Source: a virus
DNA: 52,292 nt
Strand: one strand, 5' to 3'
Virus record (IMG/VR): IMGVR_UViG_3300047361_000395
Span: 1 to 52,292 of that record
The translations under genes were made by a program, and so were the position numbers. The notes beneath the pieces are model-generated. The model saw only the letters and a list, made by a program, of their open reading frames with translations, did no database searches and was not told where the DNA came from. The number at the start of each line of letters is the position of its first letter. Position 1 is the stretch's first letter. Below are positions 34,997 to 45,490 of this stretch, in pieces.

Positions 34997-37900
34997 TTAA
35001 GCGAATGCCATATATAAATATGTTCTACCTGCAAAATTATGTTGTTCGTGATTAGTGGCACTTACAACAAAACCGCTATCATTCATATCAAAATAATAAT
35101 TAGTAGCACTTGGTTCTGAATTATTTAAGTTTGGATATAATATTTTGTTTGCTCTATCTACAACAGTACTTCTGTTAACATCGTACATATTCCAATTTGC
35201 AGTTGCATCAACATTTTTTATCATAATAAACGATGGCTTAAATCCTACATCTGAAACTGTTACGGTAGATGTGCCCAACCCTTCATAAGTGCCTATCTTA
35301 CTATATCCAGCTACAGAATGCCAGCAGTATGTAATCATATTATCAACAGAGCCATAGTCGGTTGTAAAAACGCTTGATGTTGGTGCTGCTTTTGTAGAAT
35401 TATATTTTGAATCAGTTCTATCAAGTGCCACATAATCTAAGCTTCCATCAATAACAGTGGTATATGTCCACCAAGAGGCAGAAGTGCCAAGTCGCTTTGT
35501 AATATATAGTTTAGGTGGTAAAGAAAGGCCGTGCCCTACTGTATCACTTGAATTAGTTGTGCTTGTATACTTCACAATACTAAACCCAGCTTCTGGATTA
35601 ACACTAACCAAACTTGTAATATTTCCATCTTGGTTTATAGTAGGTAAATTTCTATCATGGTCTGCAGCTTTCCAATTCCATGAAACATAGTTTTCATTTA
35701 AAACATTTTGATTGCCTGTGGTCCCAAGTGTAAATCCATCTGTATTAAAAGCTGTTAATGAGTTTTCTGTAAAATCCCGATTAGGAAGATCACTAGAAAT
35801 ACCTTTTGTTGCACCTCTTACAGAATCAAAAAGTCTGTGATTTCTAGGGTCGACCCTACATTTTAGCCAAGTAAAATCTGGTTTAAACCCGACTCCTGTT
35901 ATAGACTGCGTACCACCATTTCCTGTATATATTTTAGTTTTAAAACTATTAGCTTTGGTCGATGCTGTAGTATCTGGATTTGCAGCTATGGCCCAAAATA
36001 AATAAGTGCCTGATGAATGATTATAACCTGAAAAAGTAGATTTTGGTTGAAATCCATTAGAATAGAATTCAGTTTTCCAATTAGCATCATCTGTTTCAAT
36101 ATTATATAAATTAGCTAATAATCTTTTATCTTTTTCTTTATCAGTATCTCTTTTATTATCTATAATCATCCAATGTGATGCGTATGATGATGTCGTTCCT
36201 TTAACTAATATAAAAGCGGGTTCAAAACCTGTATAAATAAAAGGACCATTAGTTGAACCGTTCCCAACATAAGAACCTATACGCTGATAACCATCTACAT
36301 TTGCAAAACAATAAGCAACTTGATTTCCGCCGTTACCCCAAAAAGCACCTGTTGCAGGAAGCTCTAAAGTAGAAGATTTAATATTCATAAAGTTGCCAGA
36401 ACCATAAGCATCGGCATCATTTAAAGATAACCAATTGGTGGTAGTGTTACCTGTAGAAACATTAGTATAAACTCCCCAATCTTGAGCAGTATCTAATCTT
36501 TTAGTAATTACGAGAGAAGGGGCCTTACCCAAACCATGCCCGATAGACATCCCAACTGTATCATTAGGACTATACGTAACAATACTAAATCCAGATTCTG
36601 TATTAGCACTTACCGTACTTTCAATTGTTCCATTATTATTTCTGGTTAAATGACCAGGATTTTTAAATGTTACATTTGAAGGAGTCCCCGAATACGTATT
36701 GTTAAGATCTCCAGCTCCAACGCCTAAAGGATATGCTGCTACACAAGAATCGTCCCCTAATACTTGTAAAGTATTTATAGTGCTGGCTGTTTCATTATAA
36801 AGAGTTGTGACTTCTGAAGCTAATATTGCTTTATTAAATATTCTTACTTGGTCTATTAATCCAAGCCAATTATAATTTGACCCCGCACTATAATTTAAAT
36901 CGCCAATTACTCCTGTTGCGTCAGAAGGGTACGAAGAAGAAACAGATACGGTTTCTGTATCTTGTAAAGAACCATTAACATAAAAATTAGTTACATTAGT
37001 AGAATCATCTCTAGTAAAGCATACGTTATACCAAGTTAATTGTGTTAATGTGTATGTATGTGTTAATACATCAGAATTTGTAGAAGTACCGTTTCCTGAT
37101 CTTACTAGCCATTGACCATCACTTGGCCTATACAGAACCGACATGGTTCCCGCATAACCATTTGCATTCGTATTTAGTTCGATAAATCTTATCCTATTGG
37201 ACGTTGTTGTATTCCCTATATTTACCCATCCTGAAACAGTTACGTCGGCCGTTAATCCTGTAAGCTTAGGCAATGTTATCCTACTACTACTACCATTAAA
37301 ACTAGCTGATTTGTTTAATAAACCTCCGCCTTTCCAGTTCCACGATACAAGATTATCGCTTGTTTTATTAATAATATTATTAGTATGTGAAGTTGCTCCA
37401 AGTGTAAACCCATTTGTATCAAAAGAAACAAAATTATTTAAAGTTGGATAGGTATTTTCAGCAACATTTTCATTTGAATAAATCGCTTTAGAAGTACCTG
37501 TTCCTCGGACTGAATCATACAAGGTGGGGTTATAGTTATTATTCCTACTTTTTATCCAAACCAAGTCAGGCTGAAACCCTACTCCAGTTAAAGCGTTAGT
37601 TCCACTATTTCCAGCATATAGTTTTGTATTAAAATAACTTTCAGGTGCAGTTATAGTATTAGCACATTGTATTTCGTTATAAAGTTTCGTAACTTCTGAA
37701 GCACTAATTGCTTTATTAAATATCCTTACTTGATCTATTTTACCATCAATATAATAATCATTATAATTACCATACCATCTACCTATAACTAAAGGCTGAT
37801 CTGTTTGAGCAGGAGTAGCACTGTAAGCTGTTGTTCCTTCTAATGAACCATTCACATATATTTTTATATTTGTTCCATCATAAGTTCCAATTATATTATA

Positions 37901-39661
37901 CCATGTGCCCGCAACTGGATTTGTTGTGCCTTGAGCTTTTGCCCCACTAGAACTTGCAGTACCATCTGCCCAAAATTGAAACGGAGTTCCATTTTGATGA
38001 GCTATAGCCCAACCAACCTGAGGTGTTACTCCTGTTTTAAAATTTGCAACTATACCTGTTGAAGCAGCTTTAATAGTATTAAAATTTACCCAACAAGAAA
38101 CACTAAAATTTTTAGTTGGTTGTTGTACTGAATTAGCAGCATATAGGTAGCTATTAGTCCCATTAAATTTACCAGCAAATCCATATTTGCCTTGAATATT
38201 AAAATCTACATTTGATCCAGTTAAATTATATAAGCCAGTTTCATCTGTAGGATCAGCCATTTTATAATATGCAACAGTAGACGGATTAGTTATGGTACCC
38301 AGTGCTGCTGTAGTTGTAGTTTCATTATAAAGACTATTTACTTCGCCGGGGCTTAACTCTTTACTAAATATCCGAACTTGATCTATTTGACCACTAAACC
38401 AAGCAGAAGCATAAGAGCCATTAACATAACGACCTCCTATTCTAAACGCATCAGATGTATCAGTAATTGCTACAGTTGTTGTATGAGTACCATCTAAAGT
38501 ACCATTAACATAAGTTTTTAATATTGAACCAGATGCAGTGCCACTCATTGTAAGTGCACAATGAACCCACTCGCCTGTATTTACATTTGCGGAAGACGTA
38601 GGACCATAATTTTCACCTGAACCATTTCCTGAGGTACTATATAGTTTGTTATTATAAACAAACATATTTAATCCTCTAGCATGGCTTGTTCCCCCGTTAG
38701 TTATTATGCTTTGAAAACCCGTTGAAGTAGTTTTAATCCAAGCCGAAAAACTTCTTGCACCTCCAGAAGCATTTGGATTATCAGCACTTATATAGTCGTT
38801 AGTTCCATCAAATGAAGCAGATTTACCGAATTTACCTGTAACATAAGTCGCTCCAGATAAAGTACCGCTATAATCGTATGTTACATTTGATGCTGTTCCA
38901 TTTTGTGGAGTTGACGTATCTAAATCATTTGCATTTCCTTCAAAAGTATATGCTGCAATACAACTAGTATCCCCTAAAATTTGTAAAGTATTAGCCGTAG
39001 TTGTAGTCTCATTGTAAAGTGTCGTTATTTCAGAAGTACTTAGTGCCTTATTAAAAATACGAACTTGATCTATTTTTCCGTCAAACCACATAGCACTATT
39101 AGAATGCTTTCCTATTGTACTAAAAGAACTGGGGGTGTAGTTATCAGTTAAACCAGCACTTGTATAAGTGCCTAGGGAGGAGCCATCTAAAAATAATTCC
39201 CACTTAGAGTTATAGGTTCTAGTTAGTATCACATGATGCCAAGTGCTCGTAGACAACGTTCCTGCAGTAAAAATGTCAGTATATGTTGCCTGCCTATCTA
39301 TCCAGGGTTTTATAGTATTGCCGTATAAATAAAGAGCAATTCCATAATCTGAGTTAGACCCTCCATACCCATCTGTAAAAAACAATGGTGTATAATCACC
39401 AGAGGGTAAAGTGTCAGCGTTGAACCACATTGAAATTGAAAAACTTGAACTAAAATCAAAAACACTATTTATTGTTACAACAGAACTAGTCCCATTAAAT
39501 ATAGCCCCTTTACCAAACTTACCTGTACTAGACGCAGTATCATTAGCGTTGTCTTCAAATCTATATAAAGCTGTAGACTGAGTTGAGCCTCCATCTAATA
39601 TTTGTGTAGTATCTGTAGTACAAGATACTCCTCCAGTATTTATTATTCTTTTTCCTAACAT
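34997..39661 (-). CDS. Large multi-LamG adhesin/tail protein
   Basis: This 1554-residue protein carries four LamG/concanavalin-like jelly-roll modules at about 30-220, 232-448, 462-665 and 782-958. Each ends with a near-identical signature, DQVRIFNKALSxSE...LYNET. Between and after them lie modules of a marine-phage structural family with the phrases PDxxWxKxR...DSVRG, SWNWKG, GHGL..P.L.ITKRL and YxMAFA (about 680-780 with 1003-1240, and 1245-1554). LamG domains bind glycans, so this is a good candidate for the main host-recognition protein. No signal peptide or transmembrane segment is seen. It starts at ATG 39661 immediately after the 184-residue gene. Confidence 0.75.
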   Translation of the reverse strand: MLGKRIINTGGVSCTTDTTQILDGGSTQSTALYRFEDNANDTASSTGKFGKGAIFNGTSSVVTINSVFDFSSSFSISMWFNADTLPSGDYTPLFFTDGYGGSNSDYGIALYLYGNTIKPWIDRQATYTDIFTAGTLSTSTWHHVILTRTYNSKWELFLDGSSLGTYTSAGLTDNYTPSSFSTIGKHSNSAMWFDGKIDQVRIFNKALSTSEITTLYNETTTTANTLQILGDTSCIAAYTFEGNANDLDTSTPQNGTASNVTYDYSGTLSGATYVTGKFGKSASFDGTNDYISADNPNASGGARSFSAWIKTTSTGFQSIITNGGTSHARGLNMFVYNNKLYSTSGNGSGENYGPTSSANVNTGEWVHCALTMSGTASGSILKTYVNGTLDGTHTTTVAITDTSDAFRIGGRYVNGSYASAWFSGQIDQVRIFSKELSPGEVNSLYNETTTTAALGTITNPSTVAYYKMADPTDETGLYNLTGSNVDFNIQGKYGFAGKFNGTNSYLYAANSVQQPTKNFSVSCWVNFNTIKAASTGIVANFKTGVTPQVGWAIAHQNGTPFQFWADGTASSSGAKAQGTTNPVAGTWYNIIGTYDGTNIKIYVNGSLEGTTAYSATPAQTDQPLVIGRWYGNYNDYYIDGKIDQVRIFNKAISASEVTKLYNEIQCANTITAPESYFNTKLYAGNSGTNALTGVGFQPDLVWIKSRNNNYNPTLYDSVRGTGTSKAIYSNENVAENTYPTLNNFVSFDTNGFTLGATSHTNNIINKTSDNLVSWNWKGGGLLNKSASFNGSSSRITLPKLTGLTADVTVSGWVNIGNTTTSNRIRFIELNTNANGYAGTMSVLYRPSDGQWLVRSGNGTSTNSDVLTHTYTLTQLTWYNVCFTRDDSTNVTNFYVNGSLQDTETVSVSSSYPSDATGVIGDLNYSAGSNYNWLGLIDQVRIFNKAILASEVTTLYNETASTINTLQVLGDDSCVAAYPLGVGAGDLNNTYSGTPSNVTFKNPGHLTRNNNGTIESTVSANTESGFSIVTYSPNDTVGMSIGHGLGKAPSLVITKRLDTAQDWGVYTNVSTGNTTTNWLSLNDADAYGSGNFMNIKSSTLELPATGAFWGNGGNQVAYCFANVDGYQRIGSYVGNGSTNGPFIYTGFEPAFILVKGTTSSYASHWMIIDNKRDTDKEKDKRLLANLYNIETDDANWKTEFYSNGFQPKSTFSGYNHSSGTYLFWAIAANPDTTASTKANSFKTKIYTGNGGTQSITGVGFKPDFTWLKCRVDPRNHRLFDSVRGATKGISSDLPNRDFTENSLTAFNTDGFTLGTTGNQNVLNENYVSWNWKAADHDRNLPTINQDGNITSLVSVNPEAGFSIVKYTSTTNSSDTVGHGLSLPPKLYITKRLGTSASWWTYTTVIDGSLDYVALDRTDSKYNSTKAAPTSSVFTTDYGSVDNMITYCWHSVAGYSKIGTYEGLGTSTVTVSDVGFKPSFIMIKNVDATANWNMYDVNRSTVVDRANKILYPNLNNSEPSATNYYFDMNDSGFVVSATNHEQHNFAGRTYLYMAFA

Positions 39662-40216
39662 CTATTGTGGTTGCTCTGTTTCCTCTGTAAAGGTATAAAT
39701 GTATTTTAATATTGACTCTACAGTTGTAAGCGCTGCAACTTCTGCTTCTATAACATCTACTTTATCTCTAATTTTTTTTCTTTCTGCAAGTATACTGTCC
39801 GGTATTGCAGTACCTAATTCCGCTTTTCTGCTTGAATACCAGTCAGTTGGAGATAATAAATTATTAGCATCTCTTTTAACACTAGAGATAATATCTGCTT
39901 TTAATTTATCTTTATCGTATAAAGGTTTTGTTTCTTCTGTTTTATTGCCTTCTTCGTCTTCTACTTCAATTGTGTATGTAGCATCAAAATCAATATTACT
40001 TACTGTATATGTAAATACTTTATTATCAGCATCCCAAAATATTTGAGATAACTGTTGTGTTACTTTGTCATATTCAGGAGTTACAACATTATAAAAACCG
40101 TAATCTTCTTTATTTGGGAACAATCTAAAATTCATGTATACTCCTTTTTCATCTTCCCATTTATTAGGCAAGCGATTAAATGTCTGTATCGTTCCGTTTT
40201 TCTCTATTGCTACCAT
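39662..40216 (-). CDS. Tail-fibre-associated protein / assembly chaperone candidate
   Basis: This 184-residue protein has an N-terminal part (FNRLPNKWEDEKGVYMNFRLF) and a C-terminal helical part, PTDWYSSRKAELGTAIPDSILAERKKIRDKVDVIE. The latter resembles tail assembly chaperone C-termini (W-x(2)-R-K-E-x-G-x-x-I-P...R..IR). It lies directly upstream of the adhesin gene (their ends touch) and probably assists its assembly. The label is inferred from context. Confidence 0.55.
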   Translation of the reverse strand: MVAIEKNGTIQTFNRLPNKWEDEKGVYMNFRLFPNKEDYGFYNVVTPEYDKVTQQLSQIFWDADNKVFTYTVSNIDFDATYTIEVEDEEGNKTEETKPLYDKDKLKADIISSVKRDANNLLSPTDWYSSRKAELGTAIPDSILAERKKIRDKVDVIEAEVAALTTVESILKYIYTFTEETEQPQ

Positions 40217-40563
40217 TATGTTGATTGTTTTGATATTGATAAAAAGTATTCAGCAGCTCCAGTTTTTACTATTTGTATAAAATTTTCTACTGTCGTGTCA
40301 TATTCTCCAGCAATAATCTTTGTTCCTGTTGGCCATGTAATACCATAAGCTCCTGATATAACTAAATCTTTAACCATTCCGATTTCATCATTAGTATAAG
40401 TAAATGTTGTAGCCCCGCTAAGTGTTTTTGTAAACACTTGTGCTGAATCCCAATTTATTACTGTTCCTGATAATGCAGATGTTTCTGTAAACTCTGGTCC
40501 TAACTGATCATAAGAAACAGAATTGTCTGCTATAACTGATTTTTTAACTTTTGTTCTTGACAT
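40216..40563 (-). CDS. Small fibre-module protein
   Basis: This 115-residue protein reads as a short fibre: SVIADNSVSYDQLGPEF near the N-terminus, then a Thr/Gly-rich beta part. It ends TGAAEYFLSISKQST, a common C-terminus of small marine-phage fibre and decorating proteins. It overlaps the next gene by 1 nt. The function is likely structural, but I cannot name it. Confidence 0.5.
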   Translation of the reverse strand: MSRTKVKKSVIADNSVSYDQLGPEFTETSALSGTVINWDSAQVFTKTLSGATTFTYTNDEIGMVKDLVISGAYGITWPTGTKIIAGEYDTTVENFIQIVKTGAAEYFLSISKQST

Positions 40564-40596
40564 AATTTATTCTTTTAATTTGTTATTTGTAATATT

Positions 40597-40899
40597 TTAG
40601 ACCCAGGGAAAGCTATCTGTTTCAGTACCTTTATTTAAATTAAATTTTTGTTCTATTTCTTTTTCAGCCAAAAAGTCTCTTACGCCATCCTTAAACCAAT
40701 CTATTAAATGTTGTTCATTTAAATTTTCGTATTCTATAAAAGACTCTTCAGACGGTATATCTAATAATATTTCTTTATCTACATAAAGAGATTTACCATC
40801 TTTAGTTCCTGTAATCCGTAATTTAAAACTGTTCACAATATCTAAAAGCGTGTCGTTATACTTTCTTAATGATAATATTTGATATGTGTGTGAAATCAT
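40597..40899 (-). CDS. Tail-region hypothetical protein
   Basis: This 100-residue protein starts MISHTYQILSLRKYNDTLLDIVNSFKLRIT and ends NKGTETDSFPWV. That end pattern, with DWFKDGV in the middle, recurs in a small family found beside tail-fibre genes in aquatic phages. It is soluble, alpha/beta, without catalytic motifs. It is separated from neighbours by 33 nt and 3 nt. It may be a fibre-assembly accessory. Confidence 0.55.
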   Translation of the reverse strand: MISHTYQILSLRKYNDTLLDIVNSFKLRITGTKDGKSLYVDKEILLDIPSEESFIEYENLNEQHLIDWFKDGVRDFLAEKEIEQKFNLNKGTETDSFPWV

Positions 40900-40902
40900 A
40901 AT

Positions 40903-41460
40903 TTAAGTTGTTGCTATTAATTGATACGTTGGCCTTTGGAAGGTATTTTCGTTACCTCCCGGTATATAATTATTTTCACCAAATCTCCAATCATATGTGG
41001 AACTATAAGATGCAACTCTATATTCTAAAGTTTTATCACTAGTCCAGCTTCCTATTATTCCACCTGCTATATTTTCAGATGACGCTCCTACTTGAAGACA
41101 TCTTTGAACATTAACTACATTGAAATAATCGTCAGACCCTCCATACAAAGAATCGTGCGACCCTAACCAATCTGTACCGTCTATAGTTATTTTGGTCAAC
41201 CATATAGGTCCATAACTAGCATCTCTTACATAATTAAAATTCATAGCGAATAATAAATTTTTAGTTCCTTCAGGAGGTGTATAAGCTATAGTACTACCTG
41301 CATCTACAAAAGTTGTTCCCGGAGTGAAAGTTGCAGTTAAATTATCTGCTGTTTTATCACCATTTGCCGTTTTTATAGTTCTACCATCTGGCATCCAAAT
41401 TAAATGTTCCAACACATTTGTACTAGATGCAGCCGGAAAAAATGTACTTAAATTACCCAT
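40903..41460 (-). CDS. Tail-fibre-like structural protein
   Basis: This 185-residue protein is beta-rich, with an N-terminus MGNLSTFFPAASSTNVLEHLIWMPDGRTI and aromatic-rich later text (YGPIWLTKITIDGTDWLGSHDS, NVVNVQRCLQVGA). It sits between the large fibre and a small tail gene. No family recognised beyond general virion-structure character. It starts 2 nt after the fibre stop. Confidence 0.5.
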   Translation of the reverse strand: MGNLSTFFPAASSTNVLEHLIWMPDGRTIKTANGDKTADNLTATFTPGTTFVDAGSTIAYTPPEGTKNLLFAMNFNYVRDASYGPIWLTKITIDGTDWLGSHDSLYGGSDDYFNVVNVQRCLQVGASSENIAGGIIGSWTSDKTLEYRVASYSSTYDWRFGENNYIPGGNENTFQRPTYQLIATT

Positions 41461-41461
41461 A

Positions 41462-44400
41462 TTATTGTCCTATTATTACCCATCCGTTTGTTGCGTCAGA
41501 GTATATTAATTCAAAACTTGCTGATGCTGTATCTAGTGTTAAATCAGATGCAGCACCCATTATGTTACTTCCATTTCTTGCAACCACGCAAGTTGCAACT
41601 CCTGATCTATTTGATATTTTTATCCACTGTCCAGCCTCTGGTGAAGCAGGAAGCGTTAAAGTTAAATTAGCTGTAAAAACATAAACATGATACGCTTGAG
41701 CGTTTGTGTTACCACTTATAACACTTACATTTTGCTTTAAGTTATTTAAAACAACATCTCCTGATAAACTACCCACAGAAGTTACAGCTGGCACAGATGC
41801 GGTATTAAGAGAGTTAATAGATATTATTTCTACTTCATCTCCAACGTCTGGTGCTGTAGTAAATACTATATCACCACTGTTTAACGCATAAGTTGATTTG
41901 GATTGGTAAACACCATTTATATATACAAGAGTAAACTCCTTTGTTTGAGGAGCACCGTTTGGTGTTGAAAAAGTTTGATTGGACCCGTCTCCTGTTCCAG
42001 TGTCCGAAACCATATTTGCATATGTCAACCCAGATGGAGTTATTACTTTTCTACTTTCAACCTCTATGGTATCTCCTGTAGTTGCAGAGTATCCTGTTAG
42101 AGTTAAAGCGTTTCCACTTAATGTATATGTAGATTTTTCTTGATATACACCATTTATGAAAACATTAGTGTGTTGTTTGTTTTCAGGTGCTATTGAAAGT
42201 GTTAGGTTACTAGAATAGTTAGCCCCATCAAAAGTATCAACCTGTAATACCCCTACATCTGTAACAGCAGGTGCTGATGTATAATGTATTACTTCTATGT
42301 TATTTGTTCCAACTGGTGGCTGGTACCCAAAAGTAAGAGTTGTACCAGACATGCTATATGTTGTTTTAGATTGGTAGACCCCGTCTATAAACACATATGT
42401 ATTATTTTCGTCTGCAATAGATTGAGATAAATTGTATGATTGTGTTCCAGAAACTCCACTTAGAGTATCTCTTGCTACAGTAGTTCCTCCGCCTCCAGCA
42501 CTACTTCCTGTAATTGTAATTGTTTTAGAAGCACCACTTCCTGCTGCAGTGACAGTACTACCAACAAAATTTAATGTGGTTGCCGCAGTACCTACAGCGC
42601 TTCCCTCTTCTTGTATCGTTATACCGCTTGCTGCACCTGGTATCGTTATTGTTTTAGTAGCACCCGTGCCAGAGGCAGTGACTCCTGTACCCACAAAATT
42701 AAGGGTCGTACCAGAAGTAGAAAGATCGCTACCTTCGTCTTGAATTGTTAAGGTGCTTCCGACTGTACCTGGCTCAAATTTACTTCCATCCCAAACAAGA
42801 GCCTGTCCTGTAGATGGTGCACTTGTTGTGGTATCTACATCAGACAAAGCATCTATTGAAGCAGCCGCTATCCTTGCATCTGCCCTTGCGTCTGTGTAAT
42901 AAAGATTAGAAGAACCTTCATTTAAATCATCAGTTAAAAAATTTGTTAAGTTTCTTGTATTAAATACAGCCTTCCAGCCCATCTTAACATGAGCGCTACA
43001 CTGATAGTATAATACGTTAGGTGTTGTCTCTAAAGGTGTGATTTGAGTATAAGCACCGCTTTGACCAGCAGATGCAGTCGAGTAGCTTACTCCTGATCCA
43101 AATATAGCTGTTTTTGCCTCGTCAGTATAAAACCTAAGAGGGTGGTTTGTATTGCTTGAATCTGATTGATCAAACTTATAAGTATTTCCTACAGCAAAAG
43201 TTAACTCAGGCGATTCTATACCGTCTATAGAATATCCTAAACTAGAGGCCCCGGCTACACCGTGTGCTGGGTGTGCTGCAGTTTTAGTTACAACAGTAAC
43301 AACCATAGTCTTTACGGTATTACTATGCTTTGTAGCTATTTTAGAATCTACAATTAAATCATGATCAAATTCTATTTTATCTGAAGTAAGACCTTCTAAG
43401 TATGTACTAGCGTCCGTCTTTACTCTGTTACCCATTCCAGTACTATTAGGAGAGTAATAGTATAAATTTGGATATTGATAACTACCAGTTATTTCGATAT
43501 ATGAGCCTGATTGTCCAGGTGTTCCTACAGCAGTGACATTGGCTGTATATGATCCAGTTCCAGCTCCGTCTATATTTTCACTAAACTGAAAATCATGATT
43601 TGCATTTGTAGCATCGCTTAGATCAAACCTATATTTAGTTTCTGGTAAAACAATTAAAACAGGTAACTCACCTCCGTCTATATAAAAAGCATTTCCTCCT
43701 CCTGTCTTGCTTCCTACAGTTACAGTATGACTTTTGTATGCTAGGGTAGAGGTAACACCATCTAAAAAATTAATTTCTTGAATAGTAGAAGTAATCCCTA
43801 AGTTTGTTAGTATCTGAGTTTTTTCTGCAGAACTTAAAGTTTGAGAAGAATCAAATCTTAATCTATTACCTAAAGCTGTCGTTATGGTAGTAGAAAATGC
43901 TGCATCATCCCCTAAGGCTGCGGCTAATTCATTTAATGTGTCTAACGCTGTTGGAGCACCACTAACAAGATTTGATATTGCAGTATCTATTGCATCTTTA
44001 ACAGCAGCATTTGAAGGAACCTTTGCATCACTATCGTTGCTATTTATTCCTTGGGATTCTATTGTCAGATCAATAACCGATCCATTAGCCAAAAGAATTT
44101 GTGCTGAGGTTCCTCCTGATTTTACAAAAGAAGCGGCGGTTGCAGCTCCAGTTACTGTTAAATCATTTCCTATGGTTACATCATTTGGAAGTCCAACTGT
44201 AAACGTTCTGTTTGTAGAAAGATCTTGCGCTCCGGTAGGAGATACCTCAACTTCATTTGTAGTCCCTGCAACCTCTATAGTTCTAGAAGAAGGAGCGACA
44301 GTAATACTATCAGTCCCATCTGTTATTGTAGAATTTGTAGGATTGACATCTATTGCGCCAAGCTTTGTCCTTTCTGTGTTTGTAATAATAGATCCTGATC

Positions 44401-45490
44401 CTGCGTCTGTCAAAGCAGTAGCTGTGGATCCTGTAAAAAAAGCTGTATTTACATCTGAAAGCTCAATTACGTTGTGAGCAGACAAATCAGTTATATCTGA
44501 AGGTATGTTTAATATTTCATTAGCAGCACCTGTTGTAGCAGTAAAATCTGGTTTTACATTTACTTGAGCATTAGCAGCTATACCGTTCAGTTTATTTAAA
44601 AGAGCAGTAGTGAAGTCGTTTTCTGAAAGAGCTTTACCGGATACAACATCAACCTTTGCATTTAAAGCAACTTGAAGTCCCGCAATGCTGCCTATCCCTA
44701 AAGAAGATAAAGTAGCTGCATTTATTTGACAAAAATTAACAACCTCTCTAAGTGTATCCAAAGCAGGTTTATCTGCTGCATCAACGTCTAATAAATCAAA
44801 TAGATTGTCTGTAAGATCTTTAAGTATCTTTCCTTGATTTGCAGACAAAGCTTTATTTGCATCTGTAGAGGTAAGGTTATCTGTTATGTCTGAAGGCTGT
44901 AATGCTGTTCCTAAAGTAGTTCTTTCTGCGTCAGTGATTATTAGTCCAGACCCAGCATTAGTAACATCTTCTAAGTCTGTAACTAAAGGAAGTCCATAAA
45001 ATGAAAGGAAATAATAACTGTTTGGCTCAAAACTTCCGTTTGATTCTTTATGGGTTACAGTTAAAACTAAATACCTGGTGTTTGAATGATTCTGAACATT
45101 AGTAACTCTAAATACACCAAACTTGTCAAAGTCTCCTTGCTTTGAAACTTTTATTTTTTTGCCTAAAAATGAAGTTACATAGTTTTCTACATCAATACCA
45201 TTAACAACTTTCTTTGATACTATTATCTGAGTTGTTGCTGAAAATGCTTGCGTAGCCGCAACTCCACCAACAAGGTTTAATGCTCCCGCAGGATCTGCAG
45301 CAGCTGGCTCAAACGCTTGATATTTAAAAACTATACCATCAAATAAATCAACTCCACTTAACTGATTTATAACGTCCATCAGACTTTGAATAGTAAAATT
45401 CTTAGTTCCTGATGTTGATGAATCTGTCCCTAGCAGCTTGTCCTGAAAAGTTACATTACTATCTTGATCATATGTTTGTATTCTAGCCAT
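41462..45490 (-). CDS. Long tail fibre with cupredoxin-like modules
   Basis: This 1342-residue fibre starts MARIQTYDQDSNVTFQDKLLGTD, a common podovirus/myovirus fibre N-terminus. Two modules around residues 590-690 and 735-845 have the pattern AFYIDG...P.L..G.TYrFDqSD.SN..H...F and then LYYY/LYYQC..H..MG, the cupredoxin-like motif frequent in marine phage fibres. Then come NLYYTDARADARI, two IQ(D/E)EGS...TTLNFVG repeats (about 917 and 957), and three copies of (I/V)(D/N)GVYQxKxTY (near 1035, 1113 and 1195). Repeats suit a trimeric shaft. It is the largest clear fibre and follows the holin gene by overlap of one base. Confidence 0.75.
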   Translation of the reverse strand: MARIQTYDQDSNVTFQDKLLGTDSSTSGTKNFTIQSLMDVINQLSGVDLFDGIVFKYQAFEPAAADPAGALNLVGGVAATQAFSATTQIIVSKKVVNGIDVENYVTSFLGKKIKVSKQGDFDKFGVFRVTNVQNHSNTRYLVLTVTHKESNGSFEPNSYYFLSFYGLPLVTDLEDVTNAGSGLIITDAERTTLGTALQPSDITDNLTSTDANKALSANQGKILKDLTDNLFDLLDVDAADKPALDTLREVVNFCQINAATLSSLGIGSIAGLQVALNAKVDVVSGKALSENDFTTALLNKLNGIAANAQVNVKPDFTATTGAANEILNIPSDITDLSAHNVIELSDVNTAFFTGSTATALTDAGSGSIITNTERTKLGAIDVNPTNSTITDGTDSITVAPSSRTIEVAGTTNEVEVSPTGAQDLSTNRTFTVGLPNDVTIGNDLTVTGAATAASFVKSGGTSAQILLANGSVIDLTIESQGINSNDSDAKVPSNAAVKDAIDTAISNLVSGAPTALDTLNELAAALGDDAAFSTTITTALGNRLRFDSSQTLSSAEKTQILTNLGITSTIQEINFLDGVTSTLAYKSHTVTVGSKTGGGNAFYIDGGELPVLIVLPETKYRFDLSDATNANHDFQFSENIDGAGTGSYTANVTAVGTPGQSGSYIEITGSYQYPNLYYYSPNSTGMGNRVKTDASTYLEGLTSDKIEFDHDLIVDSKIATKHSNTVKTMVVTVVTKTAAHPAHGVAGASSLGYSIDGIESPELTFAVGNTYKFDQSDSSNTNHPLRFYTDEAKTAIFGSGVSYSTASAGQSGAYTQITPLETTPNVLYYQCSAHVKMGWKAVFNTRNLTNFLTDDLNEGSSNLYYTDARADARIAAASIDALSDVDTTTSAPSTGQALVWDGSKFEPGTVGSTLTIQDEGSDLSTSGTTLNFVGTGVTASGTGATKTITIPGAASGITIQEEGSAVGTAATTLNFVGSTVTAAGSGASKTITITGSSAGGGGTTVARDTLSGVSGTQSYNLSQSIADENNTYVFIDGVYQSKTTYSMSGTTLTFGYQPPVGTNNIEVIHYTSAPAVTDVGVLQVDTFDGANYSSNLTLSIAPENKQHTNVFINGVYQEKSTYTLSGNALTLTGYSATTGDTIEVESRKVITPSGLTYANMVSDTGTGDGSNQTFSTPNGAPQTKEFTLVYINGVYQSKSTYALNSGDIVFTTAPDVGDEVEIISINSLNTASVPAVTSVGSLSGDVVLNNLKQNVSVISGNTNAQAYHVYVFTANLTLTLPASPEAGQWIKISNRSGVATCVVARNGSNIMGAASDLTLDTASASFELIYSDATNGWVIIGQ

